From contig JBGUSK010000106.1 of NCBI GenBank assembly GCA_045132495.1, positions 1 through 64,000 of the forward strand: a stretch of 64,000 nucleotides of DNA. Reading direction: 5' to 3'. Below are positions 24,381 through 33,595 of this stretch, piece after piece. The notes below the pieces were generated by a model, which saw only the letters and a program-made list of their open reading frames with translations, was not told the origin of the DNA and searched no databases. Positions within the stretch are counted from its first letter, which is position 1; the number at the start of each line of letters is the position of its first letter. A program made the position numbers and the translations under genes. The DNA is from UBA11524 sp045132495 (lineage in GTDB: Bacteria > Bacillota > Clostridia > Christensenellales > Aristaeellaceae).

Positions 24381-25939
24381 CTTGCAGCACCCTCCAGACG
24401 GTCAAGATAGCGGTCATAGGCGGTCTGGTACAGGGCGGTGTATTCCTGTGCACCTGCATCAAGGAGGGACTGCTCGAAGGCGGCATAGTTCTCATCCGTC
24501 ACACCAGAGGTCATGAAGGAGACCAGTGCACCATCGACCACCGTTTTGAGGCGGGACTTGAGCTGGGCCAGCTGGGCAGCTTCCTCGCTGGTCTTGGAGA
24601 TCACATAGCTCAGCACCCGGTAAGAGCGGTTTTCCAGCACATCGGCATCCTCATACATCTGGCTGTATGCAGTCTTCTCCTGTCGGTGGGCAGCAGGAAC
24701 ATATACCTGCTCATAGTAGCTGGCCGGGGCGAAGAACTGTCCGCACAGGACGGGAACGATGCTGTAAAGGTCATTGGCGTCTGGGACATAAATGACCTCG
24801 TACCGACCATCATCCCGAATGGTAAGCATCTCCCCTGTCGGGCCGTTCTGGGAGACCAGCATGGTCTGGGTATCCATCTGCGCATCCAACCAGCGCAGGG
24901 AATCTTCGATATGATTGTTCTGCACTGTCAGGGATGCGCCGAATTCCACCACGTCGGAGTAGCGGGGAAGCCTAACCTGATACCCCTTGGCCGCTACGGG
25001 CAGCATGCACTCAAATTGCTCCGTGATACGGCTGTCCAGCGCGGTATTGCCCAGCCGCCAGTAGGAGAAATAGCCGCTGGTATCCCGGTTGGTTTTGACC
25101 ATCCACAGATTGGAGCCCTGGGTGATGCATTCCACATCCAGCAGCTTTTCCTCGCACAGGAGATGCAGCCACTCCACGCCCTCGCGGAAGCCGGACGAAA
25201 GGGGAGCAAAGCACACCTGATCTGCATCATTGATGAACACGAAGTCCATATTCATCGGATTGCCCCAGGCACTGAAGACATTGTAGATGCCGGAGTTGTT
25301 GTCGTCAAAGGTCGCCTGGTAGGGGATCTCATCCCGGAGGCCGTTGCCATTGGGGTCCTGGTCGCGGAAGGCGCGGAGCACCTCGGTCAGCTCTTCGATG
25401 GTGGTGGGCACGGCCAGGTTCAGCCTGTCCAGCCAGGTACGGTTGATGAAGAAATGCCCGTCGGTATTGATGTTCTGGGAAAGCAGATAACCGACATAGT
25501 AGCTCCTGCCATCGGAGGACGGGATGGCGTCGCCCGCGCCGTCCAGGGACAGGCGGCTGAAGTAGGTGGGCATGTGCTCCTCAATGTACGCATCCAGCGG
25601 AACGAGTACCCCCTGGGTTACGCCGTATTCCTCCGTATCCAGGTAGCCGCGCAGGATCATGTCCTTGTAGCTGTTGGAGGCAAACATCAGGCTGGTACGG
25701 GTGACCCAGTCCGCATCCTTCACTTCCTCAAAGTCCACATGTACATGGGTCGTTTCCTCCAGTTGGTCATAGAACCACATGTCCGAAAAGTCGATGGCCT
25801 GGTTTTCCAGCTCATACTGCAGCGCAGTCAGTGAGGTCACGGTTTCCACCTGTGCAGTCTCTTTTGTACATCCGGCAAGGCACAAAAGAAGCAGCACAAT
25901 AAGGCAGACCAGACGGGCATATTTGCTGATACGGCGCAT
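24377..25939 (-). CDS. Oligosaccharide-binding lipoprotein (LplA/YtcQ-like), paralogue 1
   Basis: The 520-residue protein starts with a basic n-region, a hydrophobic core and a lipobox (CLAGC, Cys at about 24), so it is lipid-anchored. The mature part is colinear with the binding protein at 26119-27624: VDFEEVKDADW corresponds to VDFRMVKDADW, EEYGVTQGVLVPLDAYIEEH to EEYGVTQGLLLPLDEYLTEE, and both end in a DAYxxYL motif. It leads the seven-gene cluster with the AraC sensor and may act as a sensing subunit rather than the transport receptor. That division of labour is inference. Confidence 0.87.
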   Translation of the reverse strand: MRRISKYARLVCLIVLLLLCLAGCTKETAQVETVTSLTALQYELENQAIDFSDMWFYDQLEETTHVHVDFEEVKDADWVTRTSLMFASNSYKDMILRGYLDTEEYGVTQGVLVPLDAYIEEHMPTYFSRLSLDGAGDAIPSSDGRSYYVGYLLSQNINTDGHFFINRTWLDRLNLAVPTTIEELTEVLRAFRDQDPNGNGLRDEIPYQATFDDNNSGIYNVFSAWGNPMNMDFVFINDADQVCFAPLSSGFREGVEWLHLLCEEKLLDVECITQGSNLWMVKTNRDTSGYFSYWRLGNTALDSRITEQFECMLPVAAKGYQVRLPRYSDVVEFGASLTVQNNHIEDSLRWLDAQMDTQTMLVSQNGPTGEMLTIRDDGRYEVIYVPDANDLYSIVPVLCGQFFAPASYYEQVYVPAAHRQEKTAYSQMYEDADVLENRSYRVLSYVISKTSEEAAQLAQLKSRLKTVVDGALVSFMTSGVTDENYAAFEQSLLDAGAQEYTALYQTAYDRYLDRLEGAAR

Positions 25940-26042
25940 GTGTTACCTCCTGAAGCAAGCGAAACAGCACGATTCATCAAAACGGTCATTCATTAAGGTG
26001 TATTTTATCATGAAAAAGACGTGAGCACAAGAGATGTGGGAC

Positions 26043-26085
26043 AAAAAGAGCCGCCGGGGCTCGGTTAAGGATGAGCCCCGGCGGC
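26043..26085 (-). terminator. Terminator after the second binding-protein gene
   Basis: GCCGCCGGGGCTC (26050-26062) pairs perfectly with GAGCCCCGGCGGC (26073-26085). Read leftwards a TTTTT run (26047-26043) follows. It separates the importer operon from the seven-gene cluster. Confidence 0.9.
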
Positions 26086-26118
26086 CTGTCATTTGGGTTC
26101 AGATGGGATCAGCTGATC

Positions 26119-27624
26119 TTACTTGGCCAGGTAGGCATTGTAAGCATCCTGATACAGCTTGACGTACTTCTCAGAGCCGATGGCCTTGGAGACCTTCAGG
26201 AACTCTTCCCAGGACTTGTCGGTCACGCCATTCTTGATGAACTCGGTGACGGCTTCCTTGATGTACTTCTCCAGCTCAGTCTTGATGTTGGCAGCCTCGG
26301 TGGCATCCTCGTTGCTCATCTTGCTCAGCTTGGTCAGGTACTCATAGGAGGTCTTCTCCAGCACGTCAGCGGCAGCATAAGCCTGGCTGTCCTCATAGCG
26401 CTCAACGCGGTGGGGCGCCATCTGGTAAATCGCAGTGTAGTACTCGCCAGGCGCGAAGAACTGACCCATGGTGACGGGCACAAAGTCATACAGGCCGTTG
26501 TTCTCAGGCACGTTGATGATCTCGTACTTGCCATCGGCATTGATGATCATCTGCTCACCCATCTTGCCGTTGGCAGCGGTCATCATCATTTCGGTCTCCA
26601 GCTGAGCGTCCAGCCACTTCAGGGAAGCAACGGGATCGTTGTTGGTGGAGGTCAGGTAAGCGCCGGCATCCGGGATCTCCATGATCTGGGGCACAGCAGC
26701 GCCGTACTCGGAGGCGGGGGGCAGCATGGACTCGAAGTTCTGGATGGTGTCGGGGTTGGTCAGGGCGGTGTTGATCAGGCGCAGGTAGTTGAAGGAGCCG
26801 ACCTCACCAGCGTTGACCTTGTTGGCCCAGATGTTGGAATCCTGGGTCAGGCATTCCTTATCCATCAGGCCTTCCTCATACAGGGTGTGCAGCCATTCGC
26901 AGGCAGCGCGGAAGCCGGGAAGCTCTCCCACATAGCCGACCTTGCCATCTTCGCCGATGTAGGCGAAGGTGTACATCTGCAGCGGCACGCCGAAGGAGGC
27001 GAACTGGGCCCACAGGTGCTCAGCGCCGTAATCGGAGATGGAGGAGGAGTAGGGGTACTTCACGCCAGCGTTCTTGAAGGCGCGCAGGACTTCGGTGTAC
27101 TCCTCGATGGTGGTGGGCACTTCCTTGCCGACCTGCTTGAGCAGCTCGGGGTTGATGTACCAGGTGGAGTTGTGGTTGACGTTCTGAGCAACCAGATAGC
27201 CGATGTAGTAGCTCTTGCCGTCGGAGGCGGGGATGGAGTCGCCAGCGTTGTTCAGGTTGAGGCGGCTGACGTAGTTGGGCATGATCTCCTCGGTGAGGTA
27301 CTCATCCAGGGGCAGCAGCAGGCCCTGGGTGACGCCATATTCTTCAACGTCAACAGGGTTGCGCAGGATCATGTCTTCCATCTCATCGGGGATGGCAAAC
27401 ATCAGGTTCAGCTGGGTGGACCAGTCAGCATCCTTGACCATGCGGAAGTCAACATGCACGCCGGTCTTCTCTTCGATCTGCTGGAAGAACCACAGGGTGT
27501 TGAAATCAGTGGACTGATTCTCCAGCTGATACTGGAACGCGGTTAGGTTGACCTTGTCCTCAGCGAACGCGGCGCCAGAGAGAAGCATCATGGCGACCAG
27601 AAGCAGGGAAACGATTTTCTTCAT
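26119..27624 (-). CDS. Oligosaccharide-binding protein (LplA/YtcQ-like), paralogue 2
   Basis: At 501 residues this is the likely transport receptor of the YteP/YtcP-type permeases encoded upstream. The signal peptide MKKIVSLLLVAMMLLSGAAF ends in AE-D without a lipobox cysteine, so no lipid anchor is predicted; this is unusual for a Gram-positive binding protein and differs from paralogue 1. ATG 27624 has AAAGGAG upstream. In Bacillus subtilis YtcQ-YteP-YtcP import rhamnogalacturonan oligosaccharides, which suits the surrounding genes. Confidence 0.88.
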   Translation of the reverse strand: MKKIVSLLLVAMMLLSGAAFAEDKVNLTAFQYQLENQSTDFNTLWFFQQIEEKTGVHVDFRMVKDADWSTQLNLMFAIPDEMEDMILRNPVDVEEYGVTQGLLLPLDEYLTEEIMPNYVSRLNLNNAGDSIPASDGKSYYIGYLVAQNVNHNSTWYINPELLKQVGKEVPTTIEEYTEVLRAFKNAGVKYPYSSSISDYGAEHLWAQFASFGVPLQMYTFAYIGEDGKVGYVGELPGFRAACEWLHTLYEEGLMDKECLTQDSNIWANKVNAGEVGSFNYLRLINTALTNPDTIQNFESMLPPASEYGAAVPQIMEIPDAGAYLTSTNNDPVASLKWLDAQLETEMMMTAANGKMGEQMIINADGKYEIINVPENNGLYDFVPVTMGQFFAPGEYYTAIYQMAPHRVERYEDSQAYAAADVLEKTSYEYLTKLSKMSNEDATEAANIKTELEKYIKEAVTEFIKNGVTDKSWEEFLKVSKAIGSEKYVKLYQDAYNAYLAK

Positions 27625-27761
27625 GGAAAGGGTCTCCTTTCTATTATTGATGAACGCATCCATCGCAGGGTGCGGTCAATCCAAGCGTAGAGTAAAGCCC
27701 TCAGTCCGGCGATGAGAGCTTCCTCGGGAGGGAACCTTGAGGTGTGTGGGAACAACCAACT

Positions 27762-27879
27762 ATGCAGCCCGCGCCATGAGGGCGCGGAAGATGACGCCGG
27801 TCAAAGGCCCAACAAACACGCGGTAGGGCTGTGATAGCGAAGTGAACTGAATCGCGAGATGCCCGCGGCCGCTGGCCGC
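27762..27879 (-). repeat. Dispersed structured 3' element, copy 2 (after YtcP-like permease)
   Basis: Read on the minus strand, the hairpin GCGGCC-AGC-GGCCGC follows the stop codon at once. CGCGATTCAGTTCACT, CTATCACAGCCCTACCGCGTG and the terminal hairpin CCGCGCC-CTCAT-GGCGCGG then follow. The last stem pair is C-G here but G-C in copy 3. The remaining 27625-27761 holds no feature I can name. Confidence 0.8.
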
Positions 27880-28812
27880 TCACCCCTTCAGGGAGCCGAT
27901 CATGACGCCCTTGACGAAGTACTTCTGCATGAAGATGTACAGGATCACCGCGGGAACGGTGGACACAACGATGCAGCAGTACTTGGCAACCTCGGCCTTG
28001 CGCATCGCTTCCTGCAATCCGCCCAGGTTATCCGCATAGGCGGCGAAGAAGGACTCGCTGTTGCCGGAGATCGACAGGGATGCAAGGATCTCGCGCAAGA
28101 TCGTCTGCAGGGGCAAATAGGCACGGTTGCGCAGGAACACCAGGCCAGTGAAATAGTCGTTCCAGCGGGCCACGCCGTAGTAAACGCTCAGCACGGCGAT
28201 GATGGTGCCGGACAGCGGCAGCACGCACTTGAGGAAGTAGGTGAAGTGGTTGGAGCCGTCCATCACCGCGGCCTCATAGAGCTCGTGGGGGATGGAGGAC
28301 TGGATGTATGTGCGGGCGACCATCAGGTTCCACACCGACACCAGGTTCATCAGGATCATGATGATGCGGGTGTTATACAGCCCCAGATCGCGGACGTTGA
28401 GGAAGATGGGGATCAGGCCGCCGGAGAAGAACATGGTGAAGGTGATGGCCAGGTTGATGAACTTCTTTCCGGCAAACTTGTGGGACAGCGCATAAGCCGC
28501 TGCCAGGGTGATCACCACGCTCAGTGCAGAGCCCACCACCGTATAGAACACGGAGTTGGCGTAGCTCGTCCACAATTCGTCATACTGGAAGACAGCCTCA
28601 TAGCCCATCCAGGAGAAACCCTTGGGCCACCAGATGACCTCGCCCGCCAGCACCGCGTCCGGATCAGAGACTGACGCGATGAGGATCAGCCACAGGGGGT
28701 AGAGCGTAATGAAAAGAACGATGAGCCAGAAAATCAGATTAGCGATGTTGAAAATCTGATCCTGCCTTGTTTCACGGACCTTGACGCCGTGCATTTCCTT
28801 GGTCTTTACCAT
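27880..28812 (-). CDS. Oligosaccharide ABC permease (YtcP/LplC-like)
   Basis: The 310-residue permease has six predicted helices and the EAA loop as SIPHELYEAAVMDGSNHFTY followed by FLKCVLPL. It belongs to the LplC/YtcP branch used for pectin-derived or aldotetraouronate oligosaccharides. The start has AGGAGG upstream and lies 18 bases after the YteP-like gene. No ATPase gene is near, which is normal for this class; an MsmK-type ATPase such as that at 13678 would serve. Confidence 0.9.
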   Translation of the reverse strand: MVKTKEMHGVKVRETRQDQIFNIANLIFWLIVLFITLYPLWLILIASVSDPDAVLAGEVIWWPKGFSWMGYEAVFQYDELWTSYANSVFYTVVGSALSVVITLAAAYALSHKFAGKKFINLAITFTMFFSGGLIPIFLNVRDLGLYNTRIIMILMNLVSVWNLMVARTYIQSSIPHELYEAAVMDGSNHFTYFLKCVLPLSGTIIAVLSVYYGVARWNDYFTGLVFLRNRAYLPLQTILREILASLSISGNSESFFAAYADNLGGLQEAMRKAEVAKYCCIVVSTVPAVILYIFMQKYFVKGVMIGSLKG

Positions 28813-28830
28813 TCTCGTCTGCCTCCTTTC

Positions 28831-29787
28831 TTAGAACAGGCTGATGTCGCTGATCTTGCGGGAAATGGCGTTGACCGTCATGATGATGGCGAAATTGATG
28901 ACGTTCAAACACAGGCCGATGGCGGAGGTGTAGGAATACTGCGCCTTGCCCAGGCCGGTGTTGTAAACGTACACGCCGATAATATCAGAGGTCTTGATGT
29001 TGCCAGAGGTCTGCAGGAGCAGCGCCTTGTCCGTATTGGAGGACAGGAGAGAGCCGCAGTTGAGGATCAGCATCATCACCGCGATGGGGATCAGGTGGGG
29101 AATGTCGATGTGCTTGATCTTCTGCATACGGGTCGCGCCGTCGATGGTGGCTGCCTCGTACAGCTGCGGGTCGATCGACGTCAGGGTGGCTATATAGAGG
29201 ATGGTATTCCAGCCGGCGTTCTGCCAGATGTCCGAGCCGATGAAGAGCGGCCGGAACCAGCCGTCCTCGATCATGAAGTAGATCGATTCGCCGCCCATGG
29301 ATGTGATCAGCTTGTTGATGATGCCATTGGTGGGCGAGAAGAACAGGTAGATCATGCCAGCCAGCACCACAGTGGAGATGAAGTGGGGCACATAGATGGC
29401 TGTCTGGGTGAAGCCCTTGAACCGCTTGGAGTTCAGCTGGTTGAGCATGATGGCCAGCAGGATCGGGATCGGGAAGCCGAAGAGCAGGCCGTACAGGTTC
29501 AGCAGCAGGGTGTTCTTGAACATGCGGCCGCAGTAGTAGGAATCAAAGAAGGTCTCGAAATGCTTCAGTCCCACCCACTTGCTGCCCGTGATGCCAAAGG
29601 CGGCCTTGTAATCGCGGAATGCGATCTGCACGCCATACATCGGGAAGTAGCAGAAGACGATGAAGAACACCAGCGCGGGCACGAGCAGCACCCACAGCTG
29701 CCAGTCCCTGTGCATGCTGCGCCGGAACCGGTAACTCAGGCTTTGCGGGGGACGGGATTGCATCTGTGTCAAGTTGATCACTCCCAT
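28831..29787 (-). CDS. Oligosaccharide ABC permease (YteP/LplB-like)
   Basis: This partner permease has six helices beginning at WQLWVLLVPALVFFIVFCYF and the EAA loop IDPQLYEAATIDGATRMQKI followed by KHIDIPHLIP. Length from the chosen ATG (29787) is 318 residues, normal for LplB/YteP. The open frame extends to 30015, but that part crosses the divergent promoter region and is not credible. ATG 29763 is another possible start; neither has a strong ribosome site. Confidence 0.88.
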   Translation of the reverse strand: MGVINLTQMQSRPPQSLSYRFRRSMHRDWQLWVLLVPALVFFIVFCYFPMYGVQIAFRDYKAAFGITGSKWVGLKHFETFFDSYYCGRMFKNTLLLNLYGLLFGFPIPILLAIMLNQLNSKRFKGFTQTAIYVPHFISTVVLAGMIYLFFSPTNGIINKLITSMGGESIYFMIEDGWFRPLFIGSDIWQNAGWNTILYIATLTSIDPQLYEAATIDGATRMQKIKHIDIPHLIPIAVMMLILNCGSLLSSNTDKALLLQTSGNIKTSDIIGVYVYNTGLGKAQYSYTSAIGLCLNVINFAIIMTVNAISRKISDISLF

Positions 29788-30001
29788 GTATTGATTTGAG
29801 ATGGACGAAACATGCATTGCGTATATGATATTATACCATTTGGCACATTTACAATGGAAGTGGCAAAAATTTTGTATACTTTGCAAAAATGCCGTATTTC
29901 CAACACTTTCCCGATATGCAAAAATTTCGCTTATTTGCATTATGGGGCTCTTTGCAGTAAACTGTACACAGAAAAACAGGCTCTCAGGGAGGAGAATAAC
30001 C
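29788..30001. promoter_or_regulatory. Divergent promoter region between importer and glycosidase operons
   Basis: On the minus strand an extended -10 (TGGTATAAT; TATAAT at 29835-29830) lies about 43 bases before the YteP-like gene with no good -35, as expected for an activator-dependent promoter. On the plus strand TATACT (29875-29880) is a possible -10 for the glycosidase operon. The interval is AT-rich compared with the genes. The AraC sensor at 22125 is the obvious candidate activator. Confidence 0.5.
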
Positions 30002-31441
30002 ATGCTTCCCCACACCCACGTTGAATTTCATACCCAGGACGAGCAGCTCCAACGGCTCTACGACACAGCCGTGCAGAAATGTCTGAATAACCTCAACATC
30101 TTCGCCGGTGATCAGGTGCTGGTGGAGGGCGGCGGCTACGAAAAGATCTGGTTGGAGACGCAGCCCATGGGCGGCGAGATGTACGCTAAGCACAACATGA
30201 CCGCCGCGCTGAACAACCACCTGCTGTTTATGCGCCATCAGCGGGAGGACGGACGACTGGCTGGGTCCATTCAGGGCTTCCCCGATGGAACAGTGGAGGC
30301 GCAGTTCAACAAATTCCAGGGCTTCTGTTTCCCGTGGTCGGCGCTGAATATGTACTACTGGATGGGGGAAAACCGTCACTACCTCGATCAGCTGACGGAT
30401 TGCCTGGAGCGCTTCGACGCCTACCTGTGGGCTGTGCGGGACTCCAATGGCGACGGCATCCTTGAATCCTGGTGCAAGTACGACACGGGCGAGGACAACG
30501 CCGTTCGCTACGGAGATGCGCCCAACTACGCCATCGGGGAGGTTCCTCCGGAGGGCTCGTCCGTCGTGCCGATGGCCTCGATGGATGTGATGTCCTTCTC
30601 CTACTCCTGCCGGGATACTCTGAGCGAGATCGGGCTGATCCGCGGCGACATGGCGGCTGCAAAGAAGTGGCGCGCCGCTGCGGACGAGGTTGCCAACACC
30701 ATCGGTCAGCAGCTCTGGGACGATGCCCGCGGCGCACTCTTTGACAAGGACAAGCACGGCCATGTCATCGACGTGCTGTGCCACAACACGCTGCGGTGCA
30801 TGTACTGGGGCTCCGTCTCCCCCTATATGGCAGATCGGTTCGTGAAGGAGCATCTGCTGAACCCGGAGGAGTTCTGGACGCCCTGTCCCTTACCCTCCGT
30901 GGCGGCGAACGACCCCGCCTTCCGCAATGCGGTGGAAAACAACTGGTCGGGACAAAGCGAAGGTTTGACTTATCAGCGGGCGATCCTGGCGTTGGAGCGC
31001 TACGGGTACGAAAAGATCGTCACCCAGCTGGGCAAGAAGCTCTTCGACGTGGTCGGCAAGGGCGGGCTACTCTTTGTGCAGCAGTTTGATCCCTTCACCG
31101 GCGCACCCAGCATCGTTGACCCGGAGACCAAGGAGCCCCTGCCCCCGGACACGGACAGGGAGTTCCAGGATAGCTACGGTCCCACGCTGCTCTCCGTGCT
31201 GGAATACATCGCCCACATCTGGGGCGTGACGATGGTGCGCGGGCAGATCTGGTTCAGCCTGGGCAGCGGCGCACCCTATACCTACGAGCAGGTCTGGGGC
31301 GAGCATATCTACCGCGTTGAATCAGACGGCAAGACCGCCCGTGCCTTCGCTGACGGCAGGGAGATATACTGCGGCGAATGCGGCGTGCGCCTTGTCACCA
31401 CGAGGGACGGCAGGATACTGTATCAGGTAGAGATCGAATAA
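30002..31441 (+). CDS. (alpha/alpha)6-barrel glycosidase (GH63/MGH1-like)
   Basis: The 479-residue cytosolic protein has the pattern of six-hairpin glycosidases of the GH63/GH37/MGH1 group: AKHNMTAALNNHLLFMRHQR, the acid-bearing DSNGDGILESWCKYDTGEDN (near residue 155), a conserved MASMDVMSFSYSC helix, and NNWSGQSEGLTYQRAI. The substrate is not readable. ATG 30002 is fixed by AGGGAGGAG; the upstream in-frame extension crosses the promoter. It is followed after 13 bases by the GH10 gene, and both diverge from the oligosaccharide importer. Confidence 0.78.
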   Translation: MLPHTHVEFHTQDEQLQRLYDTAVQKCLNNLNIFAGDQVLVEGGGYEKIWLETQPMGGEMYAKHNMTAALNNHLLFMRHQREDGRLAGSIQGFPDGTVEAQFNKFQGFCFPWSALNMYYWMGENRHYLDQLTDCLERFDAYLWAVRDSNGDGILESWCKYDTGEDNAVRYGDAPNYAIGEVPPEGSSVVPMASMDVMSFSYSCRDTLSEIGLIRGDMAAAKKWRAAADEVANTIGQQLWDDARGALFDKDKHGHVIDVLCHNTLRCMYWGSVSPYMADRFVKEHLLNPEEFWTPCPLPSVAANDPAFRNAVENNWSGQSEGLTYQRAILALERYGYEKIVTQLGKKLFDVVGKGGLLFVQQFDPFTGAPSIVDPETKEPLPPDTDREFQDSYGPTLLSVLEYIAHIWGVTMVRGQIWFSLGSGAPYTYEQVWGEHIYRVESDGKTARAFADGREIYCGECGVRLVTTRDGRILYQVEIE

Positions 31442-31454
31442 AGGAGGCATTCCC

Positions 31455-32933
31455 ATGGCACAGACTGTGAAGATCCGCCTGGACGGCCCCGGCGGGCTGC
31501 CCATGACCGAGAAGATCCTCAAGACGACCTATACCTCCGGCATGGACTTCGAGCCGGACGAGCGCCGCATGCGTATCACCCCCGACGGAACCGTTGAGCT
31601 CCAGGTCAGTCATTCCCCCTACATGGTGCATGTGAAGATGCAGGTGCCGCTCTACGGTCAGCTGTGGGTGATGGCGGATAATCTGGGGGAAGGATACACC
31701 GGCGATTTTGTGGACTTCGTCAGCGAGGCGGTACGCACCTACATCGCCCATGCAAAACGCTTTGGCGAGGGCATTGAGCTATCCGTGAAGACCCGCGGCC
31801 ATCTGGAGGCCGCCATCGAGCTGGAACACATGGCAAACCGAGGCGCAGACACCCCGGACAACCGCCTCTACGCTCTGGGCCATGCCATCTACGCCGCCGA
31901 GGGCGCCCTCTTCGAGCGGGCACAGCAGAAGGTCTACGCCGCTCCTCGCAGCGACCTGAAGCTGGGCTGCAATTTCTTCCGCTTCAACGCCCCGTCGGAA
32001 CGGTATGCCAAGTTCTTCGCGGGTGCCTTTGACTTTGCTACGCTGCCCTTCTATACCGGGCGGACGGTGCATCAGGGCCCGGGCAAGTATGACTACGCCT
32101 ATATCGACAAGGCGCTGGGCTTCCTGCTGGATAAGGGCATCACCCCCAAGGGACATCCGCTGTGGTTCGGCCACAAGGAGGTCAATGCTAAGTGGCTCTT
32201 CGACCTGGATTATGCGAACCTGCGCAAGGCGGCGGCGGACATCGCCCGGCATCACGTCAGCACCTACAAGGGTGTGGTGGACGTGTGGGACTCCATGAAC
32301 GAGGCCCACGACTGGGCCAACTGCTTCGAGCTGAACCAGGAGCAGCTGATCGACCTGACACGCGCCACCACCGATGCCCTGCGCGAGGCCAACGACAGGG
32401 CGACCTCCATCGTGAATATATGCCTGCCCTTCGCGGAATATGTGGCGGGCCGCTACAACTGCTATGGCGCGCTGCCGGAGAAATTGCATTCGCCGCTTTC
32501 CTACTTCAAGGCCATCCTGGAGGCAGGTATCGACTTTGACGTGGTGGGCATCCAGCTCTACTTCCCCGGACGGGACATGGTGGCGGTATCAAAGATGCTG
32601 GACGCCTTTGCTGCGCTGGGCAAGCCCATCCACATCACCGAAATGGGCGTGAACGGCGGCTTCCGGCAAAAGGGCAACGCGGGCAGCAGCTGGTCACAGC
32701 TGGACATGTCCGAGGGCACCTGGCACGGCGGCTGGAACGAGCACACCCAGGCGGACTGGATGGAGCAGTTCTACACCATCGCCGCCGCCCGGGAGGAGAT
32801 CCAAGCCCTGACCTGGTGGGACTTCATCGAGCCCAGCTTCTCCGGCAACGGCGCGTTCCTCTATGAGGACGAGAATCCCCGCGAAATGTACTTCCGGCTG
32901 CTGGCGCTCAAGGAGAGGATCATCCGGCGGTGA
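31455..32933 (+). CDS. GH10-family glycosidase (intracellular xylanase-like)
   Basis: The 492-residue protein has an N-terminal region of about 165 residues of unclear type, then a GH10 TIM barrel. The acid/base Glu lies in VWDSMNEAHDW and the nucleophile Glu in IHITEMGVNGG; KGHPLWFGH corresponds to the LVWH strand. No signal peptide is present, so it acts on imported oligosaccharides. AAGGAGG precedes ATG 31455. GH10 usually implies xylan or xylo-oligosaccharides; with a divergent barrel the substrate stays open. Confidence 0.85.
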   Translation: MAQTVKIRLDGPGGLPMTEKILKTTYTSGMDFEPDERRMRITPDGTVELQVSHSPYMVHVKMQVPLYGQLWVMADNLGEGYTGDFVDFVSEAVRTYIAHAKRFGEGIELSVKTRGHLEAAIELEHMANRGADTPDNRLYALGHAIYAAEGALFERAQQKVYAAPRSDLKLGCNFFRFNAPSERYAKFFAGAFDFATLPFYTGRTVHQGPGKYDYAYIDKALGFLLDKGITPKGHPLWFGHKEVNAKWLFDLDYANLRKAAADIARHHVSTYKGVVDVWDSMNEAHDWANCFELNQEQLIDLTRATTDALREANDRATSIVNICLPFAEYVAGRYNCYGALPEKLHSPLSYFKAILEAGIDFDVVGIQLYFPGRDMVAVSKMLDAFAALGKPIHITEMGVNGGFRQKGNAGSSWSQLDMSEGTWHGGWNEHTQADWMEQFYTIAAAREEIQALTWWDFIEPSFSGNGAFLYEDENPREMYFRLLALKERIIRR

Positions 32934-32972
32934 TTGACATCTGCCCGCAGATGCTGTTGCAATGAAAACATT

Positions 32973-33037
32973 AATCATCTCCCATCCGTTGGGCAGGTGC
33001 ATTGCACCCGTCCTGACTGATGGGAGGATTTTGTTTG
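32973..33037 (+). terminator. Nested hairpin after GH10, probable terminator
   Basis: CTCCCATC (32979-32986) pairs with GATGGGAG (33019-33026), with an inner GGTGC-ATT-GCACC hairpin. A T-rich tail (TTTTGTTTGTTG) follows, 40-100 bases after the GH10 stop. The next stretch to 33367 is lower in GC and holds no gene I can support. Confidence 0.5.
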
Positions 33038-33367
33038 TTGGATGCATATCCTTACCGCTTGAAAAATGTGTCATTCCCATATTTCCCATCATGCTGCATA
33101 GGGCTTTCAATGCTTGATGATTACGAGCATCCTTAGTGTTCCGCTGAAAAAGTGAGAGTTGGTGGAGGACGTGAGTGCAGCACAATCCTCCAGGACGGCA
33201 GATTTTGTTCGCGATGATATATGCACATTGGAGTGAACATGCCCAAGGACACAGATTGTTTTGATTGGATGCAAGAAAATTAGTAGATTTCACTCCGTTC
33301 TCTTACCGTTTCTTTTCTATCACCATTACGCCGTTGACAGGCAATATGGAACAAGCAACTATCCAGC

Positions 33368-33595
33368 ATGCATTGCATCCGCGAGGATGTACTTTGCGCC
33401 TATGTCCTGTCCCGCTTGCAGTCCCGGTCGCAGCAAGCCCAGCAGAAAGAGGAGAAGCTGCTGAAGCGCCTTATGGGCGCGACAGACCGGGAGCGCAATG
33501 CTGCAAAGAAAAAGCCGGAACTGGATGCTAAGATTCAACAACCCCTTGATAGACTAAACCAGCTCTTTTGTGTTATCATCGAATCACACCGGTGA
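33368..33595 (+). pseudogene. Remnant of a large serine recombinase (C-terminal part)
   Basis: The frame reads CIREDVLCAYVLSRLQSRSQ, then EEKLLKRLMGATDRERNAAK, which matches the region after the zinc-ribbon of large serine recombinases of Clostridial integrative elements (HYIREDVL...EEKLLKRL...DKERNAAKKK). The catalytic domain, zinc ribbon and C-terminus are missing, and the upstream sequence is frame-broken. Only about 75 codons remain, directly before the XRE gene, whose promoter probably lies in its 3' end. This marks a former insertion. Confidence 0.7.

Noticed and set aside
29788..30015. N-terminal extension of the YteP-like permease and of the divergent glycosidase
   Set aside because: Both extensions overlap each other across the promoter region. 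Internal starts give normal family lengths and, for the glycosidase, a strong ribosome site.
32694..33293. 199-codon minus-strand frame across the GH10 3' end
   Set aside because: It overlaps the conserved end of GH10 and its N-terminal part crosses a hairpin and low-GC region. No motif or ribosome site.
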